Shown piece after piece: positions 10,190-21,800 of a DNA stretch of 64,000 nt. The stretch's first letter is position 1. Each line of letters opens with the position of its first letter. The stretch comes from Paraspadella gotoi. Taxonomy: Eukaryota > Chaetognatha. The DNA lies in NCBI GenBank assembly GCA_051294375.1, contig CM119264.1, positions 222,148 to 286,147 on the forward strand, given 5' to 3'. A model generated the notes under the pieces. That model made no database searches and was not told the origin of the DNA. It saw nothing but the letters and a program-made list of their open reading frames with translations. A program made the translations under genes and the position numbers.

Positions 10190-10520
10190 AAGTCAGTTAC
10201 TGAACGGGTCCTGGGCTTGGCACCAGACTTTAGGGCTTTCCTTTCCTCCCAGTTTGTTTCTGGTCGAACTCACGCTTCCCGCAGGATCCTGGTACCAGAT
10301 GGTAATGAGCGGATGGAATTACTCAGTGAGCTACCAGGTCTCCGAAGGGAAATGGTAATGAGCTGATGGTATTGGTAATGGTAATGAGCTGATGATACTA
10401 CTCAATGAGCTACTGGGTCACCGAGGGGTAATGGTAATAAGCTGATTGTAATGGTAATGGTAATGAGTTGATATATTACTCAATGAGCTACCGGGTCACG
10501 AAGGGGGAACTTGTTGCAAC
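10190..10520 (-). mobile_element. SINE family 1 relative with multiplied head
   Basis: On the minus strand the tail blocks CTGCGGGAAGCGTGAG and AAGCCCAGGACCCGTTCA match SINE family 1. The head module AGCTCATTGAGTAATA...ATCAGCTCATTACC occurs about three times in tandem, separated by CCTCGGTGACCC-type linkers. The multiplication is present in both 9-kb copies (second at about 19.24-19.56 kb). Confidence 0.55.
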
Positions 10521-10614
10521 TGTGGGATTCGTTCCCGAATTTTTCCGGTCTCCGGACTCGGATGGAATATGATCCTCAATTAAGGCCACAAAGAACTATA
10601 TCATTATAAACTAT

Positions 10615-11226
10615 TTTATATTAGAAGAATTAAATTAAACTAAAGAGATTCGATCCTGGAACCTTCTCCACCATGAGTGAATGATTTGTAACAATCACCA
10701 TTATGATTTATAACATGTAGATATTCCAACTTTATTATTGTCATTGTTATAGCCTGTTAAATAACTATTCTAAAACAAATGAACAAAGGAAACACTTATA
10801 GATCAGTAGCTCTAACTAGTGATAACAATTCTACTTTGTTAAGTGAAACTTTTCACTATGTTTACTCAATCATCAAAGAAACTTATTGTCATGGAGTCAC
10901 TGCTTTAACAAAAGATTATTATTAATGCTTGTTATTGTAATATTAGTATTTGCTTGCTATTGCTTGTGTTTTGCCTTTTTATATGCATATAGAATATCTA
11001 TATGCTTTGATTATTTTATTAAGGTATTGTTTTTAATAAAGAACAAAACAAGCTTTGTTCAAGACTTTTTATTAAGCTTTAAAGCAAGCTAGAAACTCGC
11101 AACAAAGACGCCGATCCGACGACGCCGTCCTACAACGCCTCTGTCTCTGATCAAGTGGCGTCTATGTGCGTGGTGAACTATTTCCGGTCTCGACGCCAAT
11201 TCCGAGAATCGACCCGTTCACCACAC
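10615..11226 (+). mobile_element. Possible solo LTR
   Basis: The layout is TATATG (about 10980), then a perfect-armed hairpin, GCATATAGA-ATA-TCTATATGC, then TTTTATTAAGG, an AATAAAG signal (about 11036), a GT/T-rich block and a CpG-rich 3' part ending GTGGTGAAC...GTTCACCAC. A TGTAACA start candidate lies at about 10687. A diverged relative lies at 961-1500 and the block copy at about 19660-20275. There is no internal gag-pol, primer site or flanking duplication, so the LTR label is tentative. Confidence 0.4.
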
Positions 11227-11244
11227 AACTACGAAACTATGAGT

Positions 11245-11790
11245 GTTAATTATCGATGAATGTGAATGAATGTGAATGAATGTCGATTAATATGAATGAA
11301 TGTCAATGAATATCAATGAATGTCATTGAATGTCGATGAATGTTGATGAATGTCAATGAATTTCGATGAATGACAATAAATGTCGCTGAATGTCGATGAA
11401 AATGGATGAATATTGATGAATATCGATGAATGTCAATAAATGTCGAAGAATGTTGATGAATGTCAATAAATATTGATGAATGTCGATGAATGACGATAAA
11501 TGTCGATGAATGTCGATGAAAATAGATGAATATTGATGGATATCGAAGAATGCTAATGAATATCGATGAATGTCAATGAATATTGATGAATGTCGATGAA
11601 TGTCGATGTATGTCGATGAATATTGATGAATATCGATGAATGTCGATGTATGTCGATGAATATTGATGAATTTCGATGAATGTCGATGAATATCGATGAA
11701 TGTCCATGAATGTCTATGAATGTCCATAAAAGTAAAAGAACTTTCATGAATGTAAATGTAAATGTAAATGTAAATATCTCGGTCATTTTA
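11245..11790. repeat. 10-bp minisatellite (GATGAATGTC)
   Basis: About 48 tandem units of GATGAATGTC with GATGAATATC and GATGAATATT variants, then ATGTAAATGTAA units. The minus strand gives an open frame of repeated Asp-Ile-His, a direct product of the 10-bp period and not a protein gene. Confidence 0.9.
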
Positions 11791-12045
11791 AAAGAAGAGT
11801 TTGATTCCTTCTTTGGTTTTGTTTTGTTTTTGTTTTTGTTTTTTTTTTTTTTTCATTTCTGAGTCCTCCGAAATCCTACTGATGAAAAATGTAAGATAAA
11901 CGTAGACTTTTTTGATATTTAACTAACAAAAATTATATAAAATTAAACTTATGTTGTTCCAACGCACGAACGAAATCCTTTGAAAAAAAAGTTGAAAAGG
12001 AAAAACGCATCCCTGCTTTTTGAAAGTCGATTTCGTGAGAAGAGA
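11791..12045. other. No gene seen
   Basis: T-rich homopolymer runs (about 11820-11853) and AT-rich sequence. No coding signal. Confidence 0.4.
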
Positions 12046-12076
12046 AAAGAGAGAGAGCGAGACAGTGAAAGAAACA

Positions 12077-12116
<40 letters not shown>

Positions 12117-12202
12117 GTGTGAAAAAGGAAAAACTAAAAATAGCGTGAATAAAAGGAAATTTTCATTTTCTCAGTCCAACGATTTCGTGAAACATTGCAA
12201 GC

Positions 12203-12244
<42 letters not shown>

Positions 12245-12288
12245 AGAGAGTCCAACTATTTCGTGAAAACATTGCAATCAAAGTGAGG

Positions 12289-12353
<65 letters not shown>

Positions 12354-12448
12354 AGAGAGGAGAGGAGAGAGGGAAAGAGTAGAAGAGAAAATAGTGAAAA
12401 AAGTAGTGAAATGTTGTGAATCTTAATTTCAGACTGAAAATCAAAAGA

Positions 12449-12484
<36 letters not shown>

Positions 12485-12651
12485 AGAGAGAGAGATTTTA
12501 TTGAGCCCCGACCGAATGCTTTGATTGCCCTGATTCCTTGATGTTGAGATGCAAAATTGATGCCAGTTGACTATAAGACGTATTTGGACAGTGGTTCCCC
12601 TGAACCCGATTTGACTTTATAATTTCATGCTGTTTTTTTTATCTCTCTCTT

Positions 12652-12712
<61 letters not shown>

Positions 12713-12735
12713 TTCTCTCTCTCTCTCTCTCTGTC
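12046..12735. repeat. GA and CT arrays
   Basis: Several (GA)n runs (12078-12113, 12207-12242, 12292-12350, 12450-12493) alternate with near-repeated GTCCAACTATTTCGTGAAAC blocks. A (CT)n array follows at 12640-12733. The opposing purine and pyrimidine arrays can pair. Confidence 0.9.
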
Positions 12736-12849
12736 CGCGTTAAAGAATCGCCAAAGCAAAGCAATAAAAACAAAATATAAAAATTTAAAAAAAAAAAAAT
12801 TCAATCGAATTGAAATTCGATTTTATTTTATATCGAGACACAATTTTCC

Positions 12850-12900
12850 CGACGACGACGAAGACGACGACGACGACGACGACGACTACGACGACGATTC
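12850..12900. repeat. ACG trinucleotide array
   Basis: (GAC/ACG)n with a few interruptions. This is one of about ten ACG arrays in the window, all CpG-containing. Confidence 0.9.
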
Positions 12901-13097
12901 TGACCCTAACTAATTCCGCAATCGGGATTTCAATTTATTTCTTTCGCTTCACAAATCATCACAGACTAATTCACTATTTTCTATCCTAAAGAGAAAAACT
13001 CTTCTCAACCTTTGATGTTTAATCTTTCTCCAGCATTTATGTTGTCACCTAATCTTTCTTCAGCAACATCGTTTGTTCAATACATACACTACAAACA

Positions 13098-13100
13098 CTT

Positions 13101-13150
<50 letters not shown>

Positions 13151-13350
13151 ATTTCGCTCTAGCTCCCCACCTTGCTTTCTCCTCTTTCCCTTTTCCCCTC
13201 TGCCTTTCTCTCCTCCCTCCCCTCCTCTCCCTCTCTCTATTTCTCTGTCTCGCTCTCTCTCTCGCTCTCTCTCTCTCTCTATACTCAATCCTGCTTCGGA
13301 ACAAAAGGTTAAAAATCTGTGTTGGAACGCGAATGGAGGTCAAAGCGAGC

Positions 13351-13402
<52 letters not shown>
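13098..13402. repeat. CT array then GA array
   Basis: (CT)n with CCTCC variants at 13098-13290, then (GA)n at 13350-13400. Together they form an imperfect inverted repeat about 300 bases across. Confidence 0.9.
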
Positions 13403-13730
13403 CGGTCTCGAATTTCTCGATATAAACATCGCCCACTGTACGGTTCGTTAGTTAACCTTATCGAATTTTTTTTCCGCGATTTTTTCGGTCACAACAATAA
13501 AAATAACAGTAGCTGCAGCAGCCACGCCAGAGATAGCAGAAAATCCCAGTTTTAAGCAATTTTACACAATAGTACATAACAAATATACGAGTCGCAGGTA
13601 GTAATTAATAGATTACGTAATGTAATAATAGCATTCGTTTTAATATTTGTCCTAAGATAAATAAGGTTTCATAGTAAATTTCATATGTTGGAGTCATTTT
13701 CAAGCATCACTTAAGGCTTGACGAAATGGA
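13403..13730. other. No gene seen
   Basis: Mixed sequence with no repeat family or coding signal recognised. Confidence 0.4.
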
Positions 13731-13734
13731 TCGG

Positions 13735-13850
13735 AGAGTTAAGCCATTACCACCTTATTAATTGAGTTAAGCCATTACAAACTTATTAATTGAGTTAAGC
13801 CATTACCACCATATTAATAGAGTTAAACCATTACCACCTTAATAATTGAG
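13735..13850. repeat. 28-bp minisatellite split by SINEs
   Basis: Four units of GAGTTAAGCCATTACCACCT plus TATTAATT. A further one and a half units follow at 14588-14635, on the other side of the SINE family 3 pair, so the pair appears to have been inserted into an existing array. Confidence 0.75.
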
Positions 13851-14124
13851 AACTATGGCAACGGGAGGATAACCTGTGATACCCGGGGCACCCAGGGTGG
13901 GGCGGCGGGGTAATCTCACCAACTGGCGTAGGGCTGCGGACCCTCAGTGACCGCCTCCTGTCACTCGGCATGTTTATACCGGCACCGTCACATTTAAGCC
14001 AGAACCGGGATACCCAGGGATTGAACCCGGGACGCACGGATGGAATGAGATGATTTAGCCTGCAGCCATTGAGACGAGGCTGAGGACGGACAGCAGTGAG
14101 GCAGCTTTAAGTCTTGCTGCCACA
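13851..14124 (-). mobile_element. SINE family 3, first copy
   Basis: Minus-strand tRNA-like head with B box GGTTCAATCCC and an A box that is intact in the related copy at 23.57 kb (TGGCTGAGCAGG) but lacks three bases here. The tail holds GTGACGGTGCCGGTATAAAC, GAGGGTCCGCAGCCCTACG and CCTCCCGTTGCCATAG. A 12-14 base GC insert (CACCCAGGGTGG) near 13890 is absent from the other copies. Confidence 0.7.
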
Positions 14125-14333
14125 GATCCCCCACCAGACTTCTCCACAGGGCCTCAATCCTGAGGAAGATGTCTGAGAGAAGGTTTTGATCTCATTGCCA
14201 TAGTGAGCACGGCGGCGAGCGAGTCTGGAGCGTTACCCAGAGAAGTAGGGCATAGGCGTGATATGCATACCCTAAGCGACGTAAGCGTGGCGCACGGTGC
14301 GCAGGCGGTTGCGTGTCGAGAGTAGGGCTCACC
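14125..14333. other. CpG-rich spacer between SINE family 3 copies
   Basis: About 210 bases of CpG-rich sequence lie between two SINEs of the same orientation. A minus-strand open frame spans it but shifts between the two 9-kb copies. Probably an extended SINE body or a captured fragment; I do not recognise a protein domain. Confidence 0.35.
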
Positions 14334-14591
14334 ACTTATGGCAACGGGAGGCATAGCCTGTGATACCGGGGCGGGGGTATCTCACCAACTAGCGTAGGGG
14401 CTGCGGACCCTCAGTGACCGCCTCCGTCACTGGCATGTTATACGGCACCGTCACATTTAAGCCAGAAACCGGGATACCCAGGGATTGAACCGGGATGCAC
14501 GGATGGAATGATGATATTAGCTGCTCAGCCATTGAAACGAAGGCTGAGGACGGACAGCAGTGAGGCAGCTTTAAGTCTTGCTGCCACAGAA
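14334..14591 (-). mobile_element. SINE family 3, second copy
   Basis: Same head and body order as the first copy, with many single-base deletions relative to it and to 23380-23641. The pair, spacer and split 28-bp array together look like a SINE dimer inserted in one event or by recombination. Confidence 0.7.
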
Positions 14592-14764
14592 ACTTATTAA
14601 TTGAGTTAAGCTATTACCTCCTTATTAATGAGCAGGGGGTCACAATGGCAAGAAGTGTAATGTAATCTATCAATATATAGACTATTCTGAGACCAACTAA
14701 ATGTTACTATGTAGAAAAAAAGGGGACACTCGCTTTCAAGCTGAATAGTTCTCACTGGTTACTT

Positions 14765-14895
14765 TGTAATGACGACGACCAAAATGATGATGAAAATGAT
14801 GACGACACACAAAGACGATGACTATGATGACGACCACAACGACGATGACTATGATGAACGACCACAATGACGATGACTATGATGACAACCACAAC
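14765..14895. repeat. GATGACGACCACAACGAC array
   Basis: A degenerate 30-bp unit (GACGACCACAACGACGATGA then CTATGAT) in about four copies. Confidence 0.8.
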
Positions 14896-14989
14896 GCCTT
14901 CATAGAGAGAGACATTGTTTCCGTCGTCATGAAACTGCGTCACAATAATTTTTCGCTCGTGACTCTTCACATCATTATTCACGAACGTT

Positions 14990-15112
14990 TTCCGGAGACG
15001 GACGTCACTAAAGGAAAACGGCGCCGGGAAAAAAGAAAACGGCGCCGAAAAACAGTTACTTCCCTCGGAAAGCGGCGCTGTTTTGACGCCGACATTTCAT
15101 ACATTCGGTGAC
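14990..15112. promoter_or_regulatory. CpG-rich block with paired GGCGCCG motifs
   Basis: AAAACGGCGCCGGGAAAAAA is followed by AAAACGGCGCCGAAAAAC, then AAGCGGCGCTG and GACGCCGACA. Palindromic GGCGCC cores spaced by A runs, and a GACGTCAC word at about 15001, would suit protein binding, but no promoter or gene start is visible. The assignment is speculative. Confidence 0.15.
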
Positions 15113-15169
15113 GGCATCTCGACCGGCGTGGAACCGCTATTGTTATGGCGTTCATCGGGGCGATATGAG

Positions 15170-15185
15170 AGCGAGTGAGAGAGAG

Positions 15186-15238
<53 letters not shown>

Positions 15239-15311
15239 GAGTCAAAGGCGGAGTTTGAGGATTATGGGAAGCCATAACAAAGGAATACGACTTTCAGGAA
15301 TAAAAAGAGAG

Positions 15312-15357
<46 letters not shown>

Positions 15358-15395
15358 AGAGAAGAGAGAGAGAGAGAGAAAAGGACAGAGAGGGA
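15170..15395. repeat. GA arrays
   Basis: (GA)n at 15177-15234 and 15307-15390 separated by mixed sequence. Lengths differ between the two 9-kb copies. Confidence 0.9.
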
Positions 15396-15535
15396 AGTAA
15401 TTCTGGATCTTGTGTCCAGATATCACCTAATGGAACCAGAAAGAGCAATAATAACATAAGTTTTAGATTCGTACTTTTCACTTTTATAATGGTAAGTGAA
15501 CGTTATTGGGCTAATCTTACATATTTCCCTTTTGT

Positions 15536-15690
15536 GACACGGTGGCTCATGCAGTAAGGCCATCAGCTCATGACCACGACAAGCCAAGTTCAAAATTAAC
15601 CCACTTGCTAATGTACGGTAACCGTGGTGACGGCTGTAAACCGCCGTGGAAAACCCGGTTCTAAACTAGGGCCAATCTATGTCAATGGAG
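15536..15690 (+). mobile_element. SINE family 1 copy, diverged
   Basis: The head GGTGGCTCATGCAGTAAGGC and ATCAGCTCATGACCACGAC is followed by GACGGCTGTAAACCGCCGTG and AACCCGGTTCTAAACTAGGG, matching in order the family 1 copy at 26.54-26.78 kb. The B box is degraded. Repeated at about 24556-24712 in the second block. Confidence 0.65.
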
Positions 15691-15815
15691 TAGGTCAAAG
15701 TTTGATTTTATTTTCAATTTCTGAGAAAACTTTCAAATGGACCAAAATTTTCAAAAATGGCTAGAAAGCACTAGTAAAATATTTTTAATATTTAAAAAGA
15801 ATTTTGTATCTTCTC

Positions 15816-15840
15816 NNNNNNNNNNNNNNNNNNNNNNNNN
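15816..15840. other. Assembly gap of 25 N between duplicated blocks
   Basis: The left contig ends at the right end of the 9-kb block and the right contig begins at the left end of the same block. A negative (overlapping) gap written as 25 N fits this exactly. Confidence 0.95.
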
Positions 15841-16051
15841 ACCTCAACAGGTGAAAGGAAAAAAAAGTTGAAAACTCAAAAGAAATATTCTGGTTCTCAC
15901 AGAATCAAACAATTATTTTATGGTTTTTTTTTCCTATTATATAATTAAAACATTCCTTAAAAATATTAAATTTAAGGAGTTAATGAAATAAACTGTGAGA
16001 GAGTCTTGAATTGAAAACTGAAAAGACAGTATTATTGTATATGTCAGTGAC

Positions 16052-16265
16052 AGAACCGGTTCAATATAAGCAGTCCCTGAGCTTCGGATCAGGCTGTAAC
16101 ACCGTGCTACAGCTTGGTTAAGCGCCCCGTCCCTCTTAACTGCCAGACGACACCGGGCTAGAACCCGGACCTTTGGGTTGGGAGCGAATGAACAGCTCCG
16201 GCACAATGCCGCTGATGAACGGTTGGTGGATTCAGTCCACCATAAAACATGCAGGGACCTGCCTA
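16052..16265 (-). mobile_element. SINE family 2, block copy 2
   Basis: Counterpart of the SINE at 7.04-7.26 kb. The B-box complement GGGCTAGAACC is retained at about 16155-16166; the A-box region has several small deletions. Confidence 0.55.
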
Positions 16266-16769
16266 TTTATTATCATTAGGCAGAGGAGGCCTATTTAATG
16301 AAGAGAATGGATGATTTTGTTATTCGTTGTACTAATTTCATTTAAAAATCTAATGTTATCAAGTCGCAGTATCGACGTATCAATGTCTGCCACACAAGAT
16401 CAAACAAAGGAATGCCTCATCTTAAAATGCTCTACTCTAAATTTATATACACACATCTCCAAACCTCTCCAAAGTCCCATCTAATATCCCAGATGCCCTT
16501 TTCCAGCATTAAAATGAACCCACATGTCAGAAATGCTCCTTTTCTGCCAACTCTCAAGCACGGCTCTCACGAGTTCCCTCGAGATCTCTCGATCAATATG
16601 AGAGTGGCGCTGGCTTAGACCTCAAAGACCCGAGAGTCAAGTTGATTATGAACGACGAGTTTCCCCGCTCACGAGGGATTCCCCCCCCCCGCCTTCAAGA
16701 CCCATTCTCGACCTTATTTCCCCCGTTTTTCAAATCCCCCTCGCCATCTACCCAGCTTAGATTATTTTC

Positions 16770-17215
16770 AAAAATGACAATCGGTGTTAATTTTTTAACC
16801 CTAATCTCTGACCTAATTTTACTGTTAATGAATGTTGTGATTATGGTTAGCGATTTGGATAAGCGTTTAGAGTGAGAGGTTAGTGATTAGAAATTAGGGT
16901 TTAGGATTTATGGTTCAAGATTACAGGTTAGGGTTTAGGAGATAGGAGTTCAGATTAGGGTTAGGGTTAAAGATTATAAATTTGGGTTTAGGTTGCTAGG
17001 TTTATGTTAGATAGGGTTAAGGGTTAGATTATGAAATTGGGTTTAAGATTTAATGTCAAAATTAAGTTAGGGTTTAAGGTTGGGTTCAAAATTATGGTTT
17101 AGGTTAGGGTTAGTCTATAATTTAAAAACCTATTTAGGTTAAATTTAAATTTATAATGTAATTTCTGAGAAAAACAAATCAGAAATTGACATCACTCAGA
17201 AGAAGAGCCACTTTA
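16770..17215. mobile_element. T element, block copy 2
   Basis: Decayed TTAGGG-like core with extra bases compared with 7.78-8.12 kb, ending at the GAAATTGACATCACTCAGAA block near 17.19 kb. Confidence 0.45.
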
Positions 17216-17666
17216 TCAGCTTCATTAGTCCAACTCAGCCTAACCATACTTAAACGATATTATATAATTGAAACAAAAACAGTAATGGTATCAAAAATAA
17301 TGTAAAAAGATGTTGAACGCAGTTACACTGTTATGGATTAAGGGTTTTAGATTAGTGATTTGGGTATTAAAGATTAGGTTTTACAGACTAGGTGATTTGA
17401 GTTAAGTAAGGATTAAGAAATTTTGTTAAGGTTAAATATTAGTATTAAAGATTGGCTTGTCACTGTTTGTTCATCGATATAAGCCGAAATAGACGCCGTG
17501 GAAAAGAGAGCCTTCACTCATATCGCATTCAAGCATTTTTTTTCGAGTCATGAATTTACATTTTATATCCCGTTCCTTTCTTTCACGCCATCTGTTAATA
17601 TTTCAACTCTTATTCTTTGAGAAAATATCGAAAAAACATTGAGTCAAAGTGAAAAAGAAGAAGAGA

Positions 17667-17712
<46 letters not shown>

Positions 17713-17842
17713 CGAGGACGCCAAGGGAGCCAGAGATCGGATCGGAGAAGGATGAACGATACTAAACAATGAGCTTTAATTGATGGAAAGTCACTTTTTT
17801 AAAAAGAACGAGAGAAGAGAGAGAGAGAAGAGAGAGAGAGAT

Positions 17843-17876
<34 letters not shown>

Positions 17877-18639
17877 GAATGAAACTTTTTCAGTGCGCGC
17901 ACAAAATCGACGTCCGAAACTGTAAAGGCACGGGGGAAGGCTAAATGAAGAACAAGGCGTTGTACAGGGAAGGTTTACACCTCTTGAAAATGAATTAAAT
18001 TTATAACTATTAATTTGAAAATTTTATAATATTAATACCCTATTAAAAATATGCTAAAAAATAAAATAAGACTTTATGAAAGATATAGCAATAATTAAAC
18101 TGCTACAACATGTAAATGAGATGAAAAACTTAATCTTAGATGAATGTGAAACAAAGGAATGAGGTATGATCTTGAGTTTACATTGAGTCAGAGGATCATG
18201 TCATGTCTGTCAAGTCATGTCATAACATCATGAGCAAAAAAAATTTTAATACCGTATAGCAAGAAAACGGGTCACAAAAGTGAAGATTAGGTCAAAGATA
18301 TAGAGAAAACCTGTGAGATGATGTGAGATGATAGATAATGATAGATAATTAAACATGGGTACGAGATAACGGTATCATGATATCGTGATATCATGATATC
18401 ATGACATCATGAAACGGTGACTTTTATCTGAGTTTTCACTCCAGAGCCCGAGTGAAATGAAAGAGGGTGAGTTCAGTGGTCGCGTTTTCAATGTCTTTCG
18501 TTCGAAAGATAAAACGTGTCCGTTAGAGGACATTTAAATCGCTTAAAGTCGAGGAAAAGGGTGAAGCGTCTGGGGAAAAAGATGGCGCTCCGATCTGAGT
18601 GTTTTTAATGGACGCAAAGATTAAAATGGCGATTGGCGA

Positions 18640-19035
18640 TTAAACGTCGTTCGTTCGTCGTTCGTCATTCGTTCATCTTTCGTCGTTCGTGTCGTTCGTA
18701 TCGTTCGTTCGTTCGTTCGTTCCTCGTTCATTGTTCATCCGTTTGTTCGTCTTCTTCATTCATTTGTCGTTCATCTTCGTTGTTTGTCGTTCATTCATCG
18801 TTCATCGTTTGTTCATCTTTATCGTCATCGTCATAGTTTGTCGTTGTTCGTCGTTCGTCTCATCGTTCGTCTCGTTCGATCCGTCTTCGTCATCTTACGT
18901 CATTTATTCGTCGTTCGTTCGTCTTCATCGTCGTTCGTGTCGTTTTCGTCGTATTTCGTCGTCGTATTCGTCGTATTTCGTCGTCTTCGCGTATTTCGTC
19001 GTATTTCGTCGTCGTATTTCGTCGTCGTCACTTAA
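18640..19035. repeat. TTCG/TCGTC degenerate array, block copy 2
   Basis: Counterpart of 9.60-9.97 kb, with a shorter TTCG run and extra GTATTTCGTC units near 18.95-19.03 kb. This is the main length difference between the copies. Confidence 0.8.
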
Positions 19036-19234
19036 TTGTTTTCGATTTAAAAAAATGGAGGAGAGGGAAATTCCAGGTTCGACTCACGATGATAAAAAAG
19101 GAGATTTGATTTCGCTTATTGACGGCAGAGGGCGTTTGTCGGAAAGAGGCAGAAAGTTGGGCTTCATTATCAAGAAAAACCCTTTTCATCTTTAAATAGA
19201 AATTTGTAAATTGTTTATGTTTAAAGTTCAGGAG

Positions 19235-19562
19235 CTAAAAGATAAGTCAGTTACTGAACGGGTCCTGGGCTTGGCACCAGACTTAGGGCTTTCTTTCCTC
19301 CCAGTTTGTTTCTGGTACGAACTCACGCTTCCCGCAGGATCCTGGTACCAGATGGTAATGAGCGGATGGAATTACTCAGTGAGCTACCAGGTCTCCGAAG
19401 GGAAATGGTAATGAGCTGATGGTATTGGTAATGTAATGAGCTGATGATACTACTCAATGAGCTACTGGGTCACCGAGGGGTAATGGTAATAAGCTGATTG
19501 TAATGGTAATGTAATGAGTTGATATATTACTCCAATGAGCTACCGGGTCACGAAGGGGAACT
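19235..19562 (-). mobile_element. SINE family 1 relative with multiplied head, block copy 2
   Basis: Same tandem head modules and tail order as 10.19-10.52 kb. Confidence 0.5.
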
Positions 19563-19659
19563 TGTTGCAACTGTGGGATTCGTTCCCGAATTTTTCCGGT
19601 CTCCGGACTCGGATGGAATATGATCCTCAATTAAGGCCACAAAGAACTATACATTAACA

Positions 19660-20275
19660 ACTATTTTATATTAGAAGAATTAAATTAAACTAAAGAGATT
19701 CGATCCTGGAACCTTCTCCACCATGAGTGAATGATTTGTAACAATCACCATTATGATTTATAACATGTAGATATTCCAACTTTATTATTGTCATTGTTAT
19801 AGCCTGTTAAATAACTATTCTAAAACAAATGAACAAAGGAAACACTTATAGATCAGTAGCTCTAACTAGTGAAACAATTCTACTTTGTTAAGTGAAACTT
19901 TTCACTATGTTTACTCATCATCAAAGAAACTTATTGTCATGGAGTCACTGCTTAACAAAAGATTATTATTAATGCTTGTTATTGAATATTAGTATTTGCT
20001 TGTATGCTTGTGTTTTGCCTTTTTATATGCATATAGAATATCTATATGCTTTGATTATTTTATTAAGGTATATGTTTTTAATAAAAGAACAAAACAAGCT
20101 TTGTTCAAGACTTTTTATTAAGCTTTAAAGCAAGCTAGAAACTCGCAACAAAGACGCCGATCCGACGACGCCGTCCTACAACGCCTCTGTCCTCTGATCA
20201 AGTGGCGTCTATGTGCGTGGTGAACTATTTCCGGTCTCGACGCCAATTCCGAGAATCGACCGTTCACCACACAAC
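19660..20275 (+). mobile_element. Possible solo LTR, block copy 2
   Basis: Counterpart of 10.62-11.23 kb, including the GCATATAGA/TCTATATGC hairpin, the AATAAA signal and the closing GTTCACCAC. Confidence 0.4.
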
Positions 20276-20289
20276 TACGAAACTATGAG

Positions 20290-20820
20290 TGTTAATTATC
20301 GATGAATGTGAAATGAATGTGAATGAATGTCGATTAATATGAATGAATGTCAATGAATATCAATGAATGTCATTGAATGTCGATGAATGTTGATGAATGT
20401 CAATGAATTTCGATGAATGACAATAAATGTCGCTGAATGTCGATGAAAATGGATGAAATATTGATGAATATCGATGAATGTCATAAATGTCGAAGAATGT
20501 TGATGAATGTCAATAAATATGATGAATGTCGATGAATGACGATAAATGTCGATGAAATGATCGATGAAAATAGATGAATATTGATGGATATCGAAGAATG
20601 CTAATGAATATCGATGAATGTCAATGAATATTGATGATGTCGATGAATGTCGATGTATGTCGATGAAATATTGATGAATATCGATGAATGTCGATGTATG
20701 TCGATGAATATTGATGAATTTTCGATGAATGTCGATGAATATCGATGAATGTCCATGAATGTCTATGAATGTCCATAAAAGTAAAAGAACTTCATGAATG
20801 TAAATGTAAATGTAAATATC
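20290..20820. repeat. 10-bp GATGAATGTC minisatellite, block copy 2
   Basis: Same array as 11.25-11.79 kb with nearly the same variant order, confirming one shared origin. Single-base indels break the long open frame seen in the first copy. Confidence 0.9.
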
Positions 20821-21064
20821 TCGGTCATTTTAAAAGAAGAGTTTGATTCCTTCTTTGGTTTGTTTTGTTTTTGTTTTTGTTTTTTTTTTTTTTTCATTTC
20901 TGAGTCCTCCGAAATCCTACTGATGAAAATGTAAGATAAACGTAGACTTTTTTGATATTTACTAACAAAAATTATATAAAATAAACTTATGTTGTTCCAA
21001 CGCACGAACGAAATCTTTGAAAAAAAAGTTGAAAAGGAAAAACGCATCCCTGCTTTTTGAAAGT

Positions 21065-21117
21065 CGATTTCGTGAGAAGAGAAAAGAGAGAGAGCGAGAC
21101 AGTGAAAGAAACAGTGT

Positions 21118-21180
<63 letters not shown>

Positions 21181-21268
21181 AGTGAGTGTGAAAAAGGAAA
21201 ACTAAAAATAGCGTGAATAAAGGAAATTTTCATTTTCTCAGTCCAACGATTTCGTGAAACATTGCAAG

Positions 21269-21314
<46 letters not shown>

Positions 21315-21363
21315 CAACTATTTCGTGAAACATTGCAATCAAAGTGAGGAGGAGAGAGAGGAG

Positions 21364-21441
<78 letters not shown>

Positions 21442-21513
21442 GTAGAAGAAGAAATAGTGAAAAAAGTAGTGAAATGTTGTGGAATTCTTAATTTCAGACT
21501 GAAAATCAAAAGA

Positions 21514-21567
<54 letters not shown>

Positions 21568-21721
21568 ATTGAGCCCCCGACGGATGCTTTGATGCCCCTG
21601 ATTCCTTGATGTTGAGATGCAAAATTGATGCAGTTGACTATAAGACGTATTTGGACCAGTGGTCCCCTGAACCCGAATTTTGACTTTATAATTTCATGCT
21701 GTTTTTTTTATATCTCTCTCT

Positions 21722-21785
<64 letters not shown>

Positions 21786-21800
21786 CTCTCTCTCTCTCTC
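21065..21800. repeat. GA and CT arrays, block copy 2
   Basis: (GA)n at 21118-21180, 21271-21312, 21350-21435 and 21510-21564, then (CT)n at 21715-21801. The ACG array of this copy follows at 21905-21955. Confidence 0.9.

Larger units (their letters stand above)
6827..15815. repeat. 9.0-kb duplicated block, copy 1
   Basis: This block begins ACCTCAACAGGTGAAAGG and repeats almost base for base, with frequent one- or two-base indels, at 15841-24832. Copy 1 stops exactly at the 25-N gap and copy 2 starts exactly after it. Both are about 8.99 kb. All SINEs, minisatellites and simple repeats recur in the same order. This is the geometry of two contigs whose overlapping ends were placed side by side. 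A real tandem duplication is less likely. Confidence 0.95.

Noticed and set aside
14154-14354. Protein fragment in the spacer between SINE family 3 copies
   Set aside because: The minus-strand frame changes between the two 9-kb copies through small indels, and no known retroelement or cellular domain is recognisable.
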